This document shows positions 48,786 through 58,128 of a DNA stretch of 64,000 bases, piece by piece (the stretch's first letter is position 1; each line of letters opens with the position of its first letter). The stretch covers positions 7,868,425 through 7,932,424 of the forward strand of contig NZ_JAQNDM010000002.1 in assembly GCF_028368975.1 (NCBI RefSeq), read 5' to 3'. The translations under genes were made by a program, and so were the position numbers. The notes beneath the pieces are model-generated. The model made no database searches, had not been told where the DNA came from, and saw only the letters and a list, made by a program, of their open reading frames with translations. The DNA comes from Stigmatella ashevillena (GTDB taxonomy: Bacteria > Myxococcota > Myxococcia > Myxococcales > Myxococcaceae).

Positions 48786-48789
<4 letters not shown>
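48313..48789 (+). CDS. Rrf2-family Fe-S-sensing regulator of the suf operon
   Basis: 158 residues. Winged [23 protein letters not shown] then [20 protein letters not shown] and [11 protein letters not shown]. Three Cys in [20 protein letters not shown] (C92, C102, C108) match the cluster-ligand arrangement of Rrf2/IscR regulators (TIGR02944-type SUF regulators). Its stop overlaps the sufB start (ATGA), so it is the first cistron of the operon and probably adjusts Fe-S assembly to demand by binding upstream DNA. Confidence 0.93.
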
Positions 48790-50222
<1,433 letters not shown>

Positions 50223-50224
50223 TC

Positions 50225-51001
50225 ATGCTGCTGAGCGTCCGGAACCTTCATGCGCGCATCGGGGACAAGGAGATCCTCAAGGGCATCGATCTGGAACTGC
50301 GGCCCGGCGAGGTCCACGCCATCATGGGCCCGAACGGCTCGGGCAAGAGCACGCTCTCGCAGGTGCTCGCGGGGCGCGAGACGTACCAGGTGACGCAGGG
50401 CGAGGTGCTCTTCGATGGGAAGGATCTGCTGGCCCTGTCTCCGGAGGCCCGCGCCACCTCGGGGGTGTTCCTCGCGTTCCAGTACCCGGTGGAGATTCCA
50501 GGCGTGGGCAATCTCCACTTCCTGCGCACCGCGCTCAATGCGCAGCGGCGCGCCCAGGGGTTGGAGGAGCTGGATGCCATGGACTTCCTCTCGCTCGCCA
50601 AGGAGCGGATGAAGCTCGTGCAGATGGACCAGAGCTTCCTGAACCGCTCGGTGAACGAGGGCTTCTCCGGCGGGGAGAAGAAGCGCAATGAGGTGTTCCA
50701 GATGGCCGTCCTCCAGCCGCGGCTGGCCATCCTCGATGAGACGGACTCCGGCCTGGACATCGATGCGCTGCGCATCGTCGCGGGCGGCGTGAATGCCCTG
50801 CGCTCGCCGGAGCGGGGGATGCTCGTCATCACCCACTACCAGCGGTTGCTCGACTACATCGTTCCGGACCGGGTGCATGTCATGGCGGGTGGGCGCATCG
50901 TCCTCTCGGGAGACAAGGCGCTGGCGCTGGAGTTGGAGAGCAAGGGCTATGCCTGGGTGGACAAGCTCGGCGTCCCCCCTGTGAAGGAGGTTCGTCCATG
51001 A
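50225..51001 (+). CDS. sufC: Fe-S assembly ATPase SufC
   Basis: 258 residues. ABC ATPase with Walker A GPNGSGKST (35-43), Q-loop AFQYPVEIPG, signature FSGGEKKRNE, Walker B LAILDETDSGLD and switch His in ITHYQ. The ETDSGLD and SGGEKKRNE wording is specific to SufC rather than transport ATPases. It drives conformational change of the SufB-SufD pair. Its stop overlaps the sufD start (ATGA). Confidence 0.97.
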   Translation: MLLSVRNLHARIGDKEILKGIDLELRPGEVHAIMGPNGSGKSTLSQVLAGRETYQVTQGEVLFDGKDLLALSPEARATSGVFLAFQYPVEIPGVGNLHFLRTALNAQRRAQGLEELDAMDFLSLAKERMKLVQMDQSFLNRSVNEGFSGGEKKRNEVFQMAVLQPRLAILDETDSGLDIDALRIVAGGVNALRSPERGMLVITHYQRLLDYIVPDRVHVMAGGRIVLSGDKALALELESKGYAWVDKLGVPPVKEVRP

Positions 51002-52323
51002 GTGGTGGGCTTCAGCACTACCTGGACGTGGCCCAGCGCTTTCAGGCGGGGCGGGGCACGGATCCGGTGTGGTTGCGGACGCTCCGGTTGGAGGGCCTCG
51101 AGCGGCTGGCGCAAGCGGGTTTTCCGACGACGCGCCACGAGGCGTGGAAGTACACGGATGTGGGGCCCGTCGTGTCGCGCCCGTTCGTGCCGGCCTGGCC
51201 TGGCAAGCGTGTTCACCTCGAGGCGTGTGTCGAGCAGCTCGCCCTGCCAGGGCCGAGGCTGGTCTTCGTGGATGGCCTGCTCGCGCTCGAGCTGTCCTCG
51301 CTGGAGGGCTTGCCCGCCGGCGTGCGGGTGAAGTCCTTGCGCGAGGCCGTGCGGGAGGAGGGCGAGGTGTTGGAGACGGTGCTGGGCCAACGCGCGCGCG
51401 CCGAGGCCCATCCGTTCGTCGCGCTCAACACGGCATTGCTGGAGGAAGGCGTTTTCGTGCGGGTGGCCCCGGGAACGGTGGCGCAGGTGCCCGTGCAGCT
51501 CCTCTTCCTGGTGTCGGGGGATGGGGCGGCGCAGGTGCTCGCCAGCCCCCGCATCGTGGTGGAGGTGGGGGCTCAGGCCGAGGCGGCGCTGGTGGAGTTC
51601 TATGGTGGGGAGGAGGACGGGGCGTCGTTCACGAATGCGGTGACGGAGGTGGTGCTCGGGGAGAACGCGCGCCTGCATCATTATAAGCTCCAGGCGGAGA
51701 CAGAGGGGGCCTTCCACCTGGCCAGCCTCCATGCCCGGCAAGCCCGGGACAGCCGGTTCGCCTCCCACTCCTTCGCGCTGGGAGGGGCCCTGGCGCGCAA
51801 CGAGGTGTCCTCGGTGTTCGGGGGCGAGGGCGGTGAGTGCCACCTGAATGGCCTGTACATCGGCCGGGGCGCTCAGCATTTGGACCACCGGACGGATCTG
51901 GATCACGCGGTGCCCCGGTGCACCAGCCGAGAGTTGTACAAGGGCGTGTTGGATGGCCGCTCCCGGGGCACCTTCCATGGGCGGGTGCTGGTCCGGCCGG
52001 ATGCGCAACACACGGATGCGGTCCAGTCCAATCGCAACCTCCTGCTTTCGGAGGAGGCGCTGGTGGACACGCGTCCCCAGTTGGAGATCCTCGCGGACGA
52101 CGTGAAATGCGCGCACGGCGCCGTGGTGGGACGCTTGGATGAGCAGGCCCTCTTCTACCTCCGGTCGCGAGGCATTCCCCGGCCCGAGGCGGAGCAACTG
52201 CTCACGTATGCCTTCGCCCACGAGGTGGTGGGGGCGGTGACCCTGGCGCCTCTGCGGGCTCAGGTGGGGCGGCGGGTGGCGGAGCGATTGCTGGGGACGG
52301 CCCGGCGGGAGGTCGAGGCATGA
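50998..52323 (+). CDS. sufD: Fe-S assembly protein SufD
   Basis: 441 residues. The N-terminal ETWKYT-like motif is present (TTRHEAWKYTDV). The beta-helical core ends with the SufB/D family C-terminus: QSNRNLLLSEEALVDTRPQL, EILADDVKCAHGAVVGRLDE and QALFYLRSRGIPRPEAEQLL. It pairs with SufB on the SufC dimer. It is coupled to its neighbours by 4-nt overlaps on both sides. Confidence 0.96.
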   Translation: MSGGLQHYLDVAQRFQAGRGTDPVWLRTLRLEGLERLAQAGFPTTRHEAWKYTDVGPVVSRPFVPAWPGKRVHLEACVEQLALPGPRLVFVDGLLALELSSLEGLPAGVRVKSLREAVREEGEVLETVLGQRARAEAHPFVALNTALLEEGVFVRVAPGTVAQVPVQLLFLVSGDGAAQVLASPRIVVEVGAQAEAALVEFYGGEEDGASFTNAVTEVVLGENARLHHYKLQAETEGAFHLASLHARQARDSRFASHSFALGGALARNEVSSVFGGEGGECHLNGLYIGRGAQHLDHRTDLDHAVPRCTSRELYKGVLDGRSRGTFHGRVLVRPDAQHTDAVQSNRNLLLSEEALVDTRPQLEILADDVKCAHGAVVGRLDEQALFYLRSRGIPRPEAEQLLTYAFAHEVVGAVTLAPLRAQVGRRVAERLLGTARREVEA

Positions 52324-53549
52324 GCACGAGCGGACTGGATGTGGCCCGGGTGCGCGCGGATTTTCCCATCCTCCATCAGGAGGTCCGGGGCCGTCCGCTC
52401 GTGTACCTGGACAGTGCCGCGTCGGGGCAGAAACCCCAGGCGGTCCTCGACGCCATCGCGCACTTCTACACGCATGACAACGCCAACGTGCACCGGGGCG
52501 TGCACCTGCTCTCCGAGCGGGCCACGGAGGCCTTCGAGGGGGCGCGTGAGAAGGTGAGGCGGTTCCTGAACGCCCGGGAGGCCCAGGAGATCGTCTTCGT
52601 GCGAGGCACCACCGAGGCCATCAACCTGGTGGCGCAGACGTTTGGCCGCAAGCACGTGGGCCCCGGAGACGAGGTGCTCATCACCGAGCTGGAGCACCAC
52701 GCCAACATCGTTCCCTGGCAGATGTTGTGCGAGCAGCAGGGCGCTCAGCTGAAGTACGTGCCGGTCGATGCGCACGGAGACCTGGTGCTGGAGGGGCTGG
52801 ACGCGCTGCTCACCCCGCGCACGCGCATCCTCGCGCTGACGCACGTCTCCAATGCCCTGGGCACGGTGGTGCCGGTGAAGGAGCTGGTGCGCCGGGCGCA
52901 CGCGAAGGGGGTGCCGGTGCTGGTGGATGGGGCGCAGGCGGTGACGCACTTCCCCGTGGACGTGCAGGCGCTGGACTGTGACTTCTACGCTTTCTCCGGG
53001 CACAAGCTCTTCGGGCCCATGGGCATCGGCGCGCTGTACGGGAAGAAGGCGCTGCTGGAGGCGATGCCGCCGTACCAGGGTGGAGGGGACATGATCCTCT
53101 CCGTCACCATGGAGAAGACGGTCTACAACCGCATTCCCCATCGCTTCGAAGCAGGCACTCCGGACGTGGCGGGCGCGGTGGGGCTCGGCGCGGCCATCGA
53201 TTATCTGGAAGGGCTGGGGCGGGAGGCCATCGCGGCGCACGACCAGGCGCTGCTGGCCTACGCGGAAGGGGCGCTGGGAGGCGTGCCGGGCGTGCGGCTC
53301 CTGGGCCACGGCCGGGAGCGCTCGGGCGTGGTGTCCTTCGTGATGCAGGACATCCACCCGCACGACATTGGCACCATCTTGGACCGGGAGGGCGTGGCCA
53401 TCCGGACGGGGCATCACTGCGCGCAGCCCTTGATGAAGTGCTTCGGGGTGGCGGCCACCGCGCGGGCCTCGCTGGCCCTCTACAACACCCGTGAGGACGT
53501 GGATGCGCTCGTGGCGGGGCTCCACAAGGTACGGGAGGTGTTCGCATGA
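52320..53549 (+). CDS. sufS: Cysteine desulfurase SufS
   Basis: 409 residues. Fold-type I PLP enzyme: ELEHHANIVPW, THVSNALGTV, DGAQAVTH, K229 of FSGHKLFGP (Schiff-base Lys) and C367 of RTGHHCAQP on the short catalytic loop that carries the persulfide (group II desulfurase). It removes sulfur from cysteine and passes it to SufU. ATG overlaps the sufD stop, and sufU overlaps its stop. Confidence 0.97.
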   Translation: MSTSGLDVARVRADFPILHQEVRGRPLVYLDSAASGQKPQAVLDAIAHFYTHDNANVHRGVHLLSERATEAFEGAREKVRRFLNAREAQEIVFVRGTTEAINLVAQTFGRKHVGPGDEVLITELEHHANIVPWQMLCEQQGAQLKYVPVDAHGDLVLEGLDALLTPRTRILALTHVSNALGTVVPVKELVRRAHAKGVPVLVDGAQAVTHFPVDVQALDCDFYAFSGHKLFGPMGIGALYGKKALLEAMPPYQGGGDMILSVTMEKTVYNRIPHRFEAGTPDVAGAVGLGAAIDYLEGLGREAIAAHDQALLAYAEGALGGVPGVRLLGHGRERSGVVSFVMQDIHPHDIGTILDREGVAIRTGHHCAQPLMKCFGVAATARASLALYNTREDVDALVAGLHKVREVFA

Positions 53550-53998
53550 GTTCGGAACTGAGGGATCTCTATCAAGAGGTGGTGTTGGACCATGGCAAGC
53601 GGCCCCGCAACTTTCGCGCGGTGGAGGGGGCCAACCACCGGGCCGAGGGGTTCAACCCGCTGTGCGGGGACCAGCTCACCGTGGCGCTGAAGGTGGAGGA
53701 GGGCGTCATCCGGGACATTGGCTTCCAGGGCCAGGGGTGCGCCATCTCCCGTGCGTCCGCCTCTCTGATGACGGGGGCGGTGAAGGACAAGACGTGCGAG
53801 GAGGCCGAGCTGCTTTTCGCGCGGGTGCACCAACTGGTGACGGAGGGGCCCGCGGAGGTGGACACGGAGGCACTGGGCAAGCTGACGGTGTTGTCCGGGG
53901 TGAGTGAGTTCCCGGCCCGGGTGAAGTGCGCGAGCCTCGCCTGGCACACGCTGCGCGCGGCGCTTCACGGCGCCCCGGAGCCGGTCTCGACGGAGTAG
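53546..53998 (+). CDS. sufU: SufU-type sulfur-transfer protein
   Basis: 150 residues. LYQEVVLDHGKRPRNF, then NPLCGDQL (C40, D42), GQGCAISRASASLM (C65) and RVKCASLAW (C128): the three Cys and Asp of SufU that bind zinc and receive persulfide from SufS. The insertion between the second and third Cys distinguishes SufU from IscU. Together with SufS this marks the Gram-positive-like SufSU route, used in place of SufE. Confidence 0.95.
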   Translation: MSSELRDLYQEVVLDHGKRPRNFRAVEGANHRAEGFNPLCGDQLTVALKVEEGVIRDIGFQGQGCAISRASASLMTGAVKDKTCEEAELLFARVHQLVTEGPAEVDTEALGKLTVLSGVSEFPARVKCASLAWHTLRAALHGAPEPVSTE

Positions 53999-54007
53999 GA
54001 GGGGCGC

Positions 54008-54565
54008 ATGCGAGGGTTGGTGGTGTTGGAGCGCGAGTGCGAGGTGACGCTGATTCCCAGCGGCGAGCGGGTGAAGGTGCCCGCGGGGACGGACTTGCGG
54101 GTGGTGCAGACGCTGGGGGGCCACGTCACCGTGCAGTCGATCTCGGACGGCCAGTTGCTGCGCATCGACGCGAAGGACGCGGCCTTGTTGGGCGAGGAGT
54201 TCGCGGCGCAGGCGGAGGCGGTGCCCGCGGCCGGAGGGGCCGAAGAGGGCCCCTTTGACGAGGCGCGCGTCTGGGAGCAGCTCCGGACGGTTTACGATCC
54301 GGAGATTCCCGTGAACATCGTGGAGCTGGGGCTGGTGTACCAGTGCCAGGCCGCGCCGTTGCCCGAAGGGGGACAGCGGGTGGACATCCAGATGACGGTG
54401 ACGGCGCCCGGATGTGGCATGGGGCCGGTGCTCCAGGACGATGTCCGGCGCAAGGTGCTGGGCGTGCCGGGCGTGAAGGAGGCGAGCGTGGAATTGGTTT
54501 TTGACCCGCCCTGGGACCAGAGCCGCATGTCCGAGGTGGCGCGGCTGGAACTGGGGTGGATGTAA
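54008..54565 (+). CDS. sufT: SufT (DUF59/MIP18-like) Fe-S maturation protein
   Basis: 185 residues, 9 nt after sufU. The N-terminal part (1-80) is the extension typical of SufT. The DUF59 domain has VYDPEIPVNIVELGLVY, the reactive Cys motif TAPGCGMGP (C136) and FDPPWDQSRMSEVARLELG. SufT proteins help deliver clusters to target enzymes. It is the last gene of the operon; the following gene converges 5 nt away. Confidence 0.93.
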   Translation: MRGLVVLERECEVTLIPSGERVKVPAGTDLRVVQTLGGHVTVQSISDGQLLRIDAKDAALLGEEFAAQAEAVPAAGGAEEGPFDEARVWEQLRTVYDPEIPVNIVELGLVYQCQAAPLPEGGQRVDIQMTVTAPGCGMGPVLQDDVRRKVLGVPGVKEASVELVFDPPWDQSRMSEVARLELGWM

Positions 54566-54570
54566 GGCCT

Positions 54571-55896
54571 TCAGTGGCCGGTGTCGCGCGAGTCCGGGCT
54601 CAGCTCGAAGTCCGCCAGGCCCCGGGGCAGGAGCACGCGAAATGTGGTGCCCTGGCCCAGCGTGCTCTCCACGGTGATGTCTCCGCCCAGCCCCGTCACG
54701 ATGCCGTAGCAGACCGACAGGCCCATGCCTGAGCTCTTTCCCACCCGCTGCTTCGTGGTGAAGAACGGCTCGAAGATGCGGCTCAGGTGCTCCGGGGCGA
54801 TGCCTTGTCCGTTGTCCTGGATTTCCACCACCACCCGTCCGTCTTCTTGAAGACGCGTGGCCACCCGGAGCTGCGGCTCCCTCACGGACTCTTTCAGGGC
54901 ATAGGCGGCGTTCACCAGCAGCCCGGAGAACACCTGTTGCAGGCCCGTCTCGCTCGCGCAGACCATGGGCACCGCCTCCAGCTCCCGCACCAGCCGGGTG
55001 CTGGGCCCAATCAGCTCCTGGGCTTCGCTGAGGGCCTGCTCTAGCACCTCGTGGAGGTCCACCTGGGTCCGGGGCGCCTGGTCCAGGCGGGAGAAGAGCT
55101 TGATGTTCTGGATGATGCGCCGGATGCGCTCGGCCCCTTCGAGCGACTCATCACACGCATCCCTCAGCTCCTGGACTTCCTCGGGTTGGAGGCGAGAAGG
55201 CTCTGTCTCCAGGGTCGAGCGCAGGTGTCCCAGGTTGGCCAGGATGAAGCTCAGTGGGTTGTTGATTTCGTGCGCAAGCCCCGCGGACAGCCGGCCCAGC
55301 GCCTCCAGCCGCTGGGCCTGGGCCAGCCGCGTGTTGACCGCTTCCAACTGCCGGGTCCGCTCCTCGATGGCGCGCGCCAGGTCCTCCATGCGCAGTCGGC
55401 TGCGCAGCAGCAACTCCCATTTCTCGGTGAGCGAATAGGCGAGTTGGCGCACCTCGATGCCATCGAAGGGCTTGCGCAGGATGAGCAGCCGTTGGCTGAG
55501 CCCCAGCCGCTGCATCATCTCTTCCCAGGAGTAGTCCGCGTAGGCCGAGCAGATGACGACTTGCAGGTCGTTGTCCTCCGCCCAGAGCTGGTAGGTCGTC
55601 TCCACGCCGTCGATGCCGGGGGGCATCCGGATGTCCACGAAGGCCACGGCGTAAGGGCGGTGCTGCTCTCGTGCGGCCCGGGCCATCCGGATGCCGTCCT
55701 CGCCTTGCGTGGCGGCGTCCACCTCGAAGCCTGGCAGAGGGGTGGGCCGCTCGTCCGGACCGAAGAGTTCCGTCTCCATTGCATTCAGCGAGTCATCTCC
55801 CGATGGCGGGCACAGGATCTTTCGAAAGTCCTCGTGGATGGTCCGGTTGTCATCGATCACCAGAATGCGGCGATTGGTGGATGCGGATGTACTCAA
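54571..55896 (-). CDS. Receiver domain plus histidine kinase
   Basis: 441 residues from the TTG at 55896, chosen because GAGGAG lies eight nt upstream; an in-frame ATG at 55938 lacks one. Receiver domain 1-150: ILVIDDNRTIHEDFRKIL, phospho-acceptor D88 in AFVDIRMPPGIDG, K141 in ILRKPFD. A coiled linker (RAIEERTRQLEAVNTRLAQA) leads to the dimerisation helix with H209 in GLAHEINNPLSFI and an HATPase domain (LLVNAAYAL, DNGQGI, SSGMGLSVCYGI, GQGTTFRVLLP). No membrane segment: a soluble two-component kinase whose receiver probably gates the kinase. Partner not in the window. Confidence 0.9.
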   Translation of the reverse strand: MSTSASTNRRILVIDDNRTIHEDFRKILCPPSGDDSLNAMETELFGPDERPTPLPGFEVDAATQGEDGIRMARAAREQHRPYAVAFVDIRMPPGIDGVETTYQLWAEDNDLQVVICSAYADYSWEEMMQRLGLSQRLLILRKPFDGIEVRQLAYSLTEKWELLLRSRLRMEDLARAIEERTRQLEAVNTRLAQAQRLEALGRLSAGLAHEINNPLSFILANLGHLRSTLETEPSRLQPEEVQELRDACDESLEGAERIRRIIQNIKLFSRLDQAPRTQVDLHEVLEQALSEAQELIGPSTRLVRELEAVPMVCASETGLQQVFSGLLVNAAYALKESVREPQLRVATRLQEDGRVVVEIQDNGQGIAPEHLSRIFEPFFTTKQRVGKSSGMGLSVCYGIVTGLGGDITVESTLGQGTTFRVLLPRGLADFELSPDSRDTGH

Positions 55897-56173
55897 GACC
55901 GGCTCTCCTCGCCCACCATCGATGGAGCTGCTTGGCATGTGGGGGGACGGCGGTCGCCAGGGGGCGCCTGGGCGGCGTCCGCGTGTCCCAGGGGCGATTG
56001 TGTTCAGATGTTGGCGCGTTGTTCAAAGCCTTGATGCAGGGTGTGGTCCTACCCAGGAGGGAAAAGCGCTCAGATGCGCCTCCCCGCCTACCTTGGAGAT
56101 TCTAATCACCCAAAAATGGCTCTGCCCGGAGGGGGGGGGCTGGACGCGGGGCGTTACCTCCGGGGTGGACATT

Positions 56174-56839
56174 TCAGACGCCCAGGAGCCGGCGTTCCCG
56201 GAGGCCATGGCCCAGAGCAGCGAGCGTGAGCCCGCCCAGGAGCCAGCGGGGCCAGTGCCGGGCCAGGATGGAGCGCTTTCGCGGGGTTCGTTGGGGCAGA
56301 TACTCGGCGAAGAGGGCCGTCATCGCCTGGTCGAACGCTGGGAGATCCTGCGGCCCCCGGCTGGAGACCCAGGTGCCATCTCGCACCACGGCCGCGTCTT
56401 CCCAGTGGCCTCCCGCGTTGCGGACATCGTCCTGGATGCCCGGCCAGGAGGTGAGGCGGCGGTCTCGCACCAGCCCGGCGGAGATGAGCAGCCAGGGGCC
56501 ATGGCAGATGACCGCGACCGGGCGTCCCAGCCGATCGAAGTCGGTGACGAACTCTCTTGCCAGCTCGCTCTGGCGCAAGGTGTCCGGATTCGCCAAGCCT
56601 CCGGGGAGCAGCAAGGCGTCGAAGTCGGCGGCCTTGACCTTCTTGAGGGGGGCGTCCACGCGCACCTTCTTGCCGGGGACCAGGTGGTTCATCCCTCGGA
56701 TGGCCGTGGGCAGCAGCGAGATGATTTTCACGCAGGCTCCTTCCCGACGGAGCTTCTTGACGGGCTGGGTGAGCTCCACCTGTTCGAACCCATCCGCCGC
56801 CAGTACGGCGACCCGTAGCCCCTTGAGCTTCTTTCCCAT
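56174..56839 (-). CDS. DJ-1/PfpI-family protein with C-terminal hydrophobic tail
   Basis: 221 residues; GGAG seven nt before the ATG at 56839, with longer in-frame starts to 56935. LRVAVLAADGFEQVELTQP begins the flavodoxin-like fold. The nucleophile elbow is AVICHGPWLL (C112-H113), and GGHWEDAAVVRDGTWVSSRG closes it, as in PfpI/YhbO glyoxalase or deglycase-like proteins. The last 35 residues are basic then hydrophobic (RKRSILARHWPRWLLGGLTL and AALGHGL), unusual for the family and a possible membrane tail. It is divergent from the asparaginase gene. Confidence 0.87.
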   Translation of the reverse strand: MGKKLKGLRVAVLAADGFEQVELTQPVKKLRREGACVKIISLLPTAIRGMNHLVPGKKVRVDAPLKKVKAADFDALLLPGGLANPDTLRQSELAREFVTDFDRLGRPVAVICHGPWLLISAGLVRDRRLTSWPGIQDDVRNAGGHWEDAAVVRDGTWVSSRGPQDLPAFDQAMTALFAEYLPQRTPRKRSILARHWPRWLLGGLTLAALGHGLRERRLLGV

Positions 56840-56985
56840 CGCCTCTCCTGTTTGTTCGGCTCCGCCCATGCTGGAGTCCTCCTGGACGGTGTGTACGCTC
56901 CCCACTGAGGCGAAAGGTCCAGAGAGACCAGGCATTCAGGCGGATGGCGTGCTGCCGCCTGGGGCTCCATGACAGCGAGGTTTCC

Positions 56986-58098
56986 ATGCACCGAAGAAGC
57001 TCCCGGTTCCCCTTGTCCACCACCCTGAAGGGCACGCTTGCCGCCGCCAGCGCGCTCCCGGGGCTCGTGTGGATGATGCCGCTCGGCTGTGCCGCCCCTC
57101 AGGCCCCGGCCGTCCGGGAAGAGGCCTTGTCGTCCCCGTCTCAGGCCCGGCCCAAGTGGGGGATCGTCATTCATGGGGGCGCCGGGGTCATGTCCCGCGA
57201 GAACCTCTCCGCGGAGCAGGAAGCACGAATCCGCGCCAGTCTCACCGAGGCGCTACAGGCGGGGCACGCCGTCCTGGCGCAGGGAGGCACCAGCCTCGAT
57301 GCCGTGGAGGCCGCAGTCCGCATCCTGGAGGATTCCCCGCTCTTCAACGCGGGCAAGGGGGCCGTGTTCACCCATGACGGGAGGAACGAGTTGGATGCCT
57401 CCATCATGGATGGGCGCACGTTGGCGGCAGGCGCCGTCGCGGGGCTGCGCCATGTGAAGAACCCCCTCGCGCTGGCGCGGCGGGTGATGGAGCGCTCCCC
57501 CCATGTGATGATGGTGGGAGAGGGCGCGGAGGTGTTTGCCCGCGAGCAGGGCCTGGAGTTGGTGCCGCCGGAGTATTTCCGCACCGAGGAGCGCTGGGAG
57601 CAGCTCCAGCGCGCCCTGGAGAAGGAGAAGGCCTCTCAGGGTTCACCGCCCGCCACGCGCGTGTCTCCGCGTCCGGAGGACGGGAAGTTCGGCACCGTGG
57701 GCGCCGTGGCGCTCGATCAGGCGGGAAACCTGGCGGCGGGGACCTCCACGGGGGGCATGACGAACAAGCGGTATGGGCGCGTGGGGGACTCCCCCATCAT
57801 TGGGGCGGGCACCTATGCCAATGCGCACTGCGCGGTGTCCGGCACGGGCCATGGGGAGTTCTTCATTCGATACACCGTGGCCCGGGATATCTGCTCGCGC
57901 GTGGAGTACCTGAAATCGCCGCTGCGAGAGGCCGCGGCCACCGTCGTGATGGACGTGCTGGTGAAGGCGGGCGGGGAGGGCGGCGTCATCGCGCTGGACG
58001 CCCGGGGAGAGGTCGCCATGCCCTTCAACTCCCCGGGCATGTACCGGGGCTACATGGGCGAGGATGGCCAGCCCTTCGTGGCCATCTTCCGGGAGTGA
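56986..58098 (+). CDS. Isoaspartyl peptidase / plant-type L-asparaginase lipoprotein
   Basis: 370 residues. The N-terminus has a signal with a possible lipobox (MMPLGC35AAP). The Ntn-hydrolase fold reads WGIVIHGGAGVMS, SLDAVEAAVRILEDSPLFNAGKG, ELDASIMDG and, at the autocleavage site, GKFGTVGAVALD with T237 as the predicted nucleophile, then STGGMTNKRYGRVGDSPIIG. It hydrolyses isoaspartyl dipeptides or asparagine after self-processing. Export is notable, since most relatives are cytoplasmic or periplasmic without a lipid anchor. Confidence 0.92.
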   Translation: MHRRSSRFPLSTTLKGTLAAASALPGLVWMMPLGCAAPQAPAVREEALSSPSQARPKWGIVIHGGAGVMSRENLSAEQEARIRASLTEALQAGHAVLAQGGTSLDAVEAAVRILEDSPLFNAGKGAVFTHDGRNELDASIMDGRTLAAGAVAGLRHVKNPLALARRVMERSPHVMMVGEGAEVFAREQGLELVPPEYFRTEERWEQLQRALEKEKASQGSPPATRVSPRPEDGKFGTVGAVALDQAGNLAAGTSTGGMTNKRYGRVGDSPIIGAGTYANAHCAVSGTGHGEFFIRYTVARDICSRVEYLKSPLREAAATVVMDVLVKAGGEGGVIALDARGEVAMPFNSPGMYRGYMGEDGQPFVAIFRE

Positions 58099-58128
58099 GG
58101 CCGGCGCGCCTGCTCCGCGCTGGGGGGA

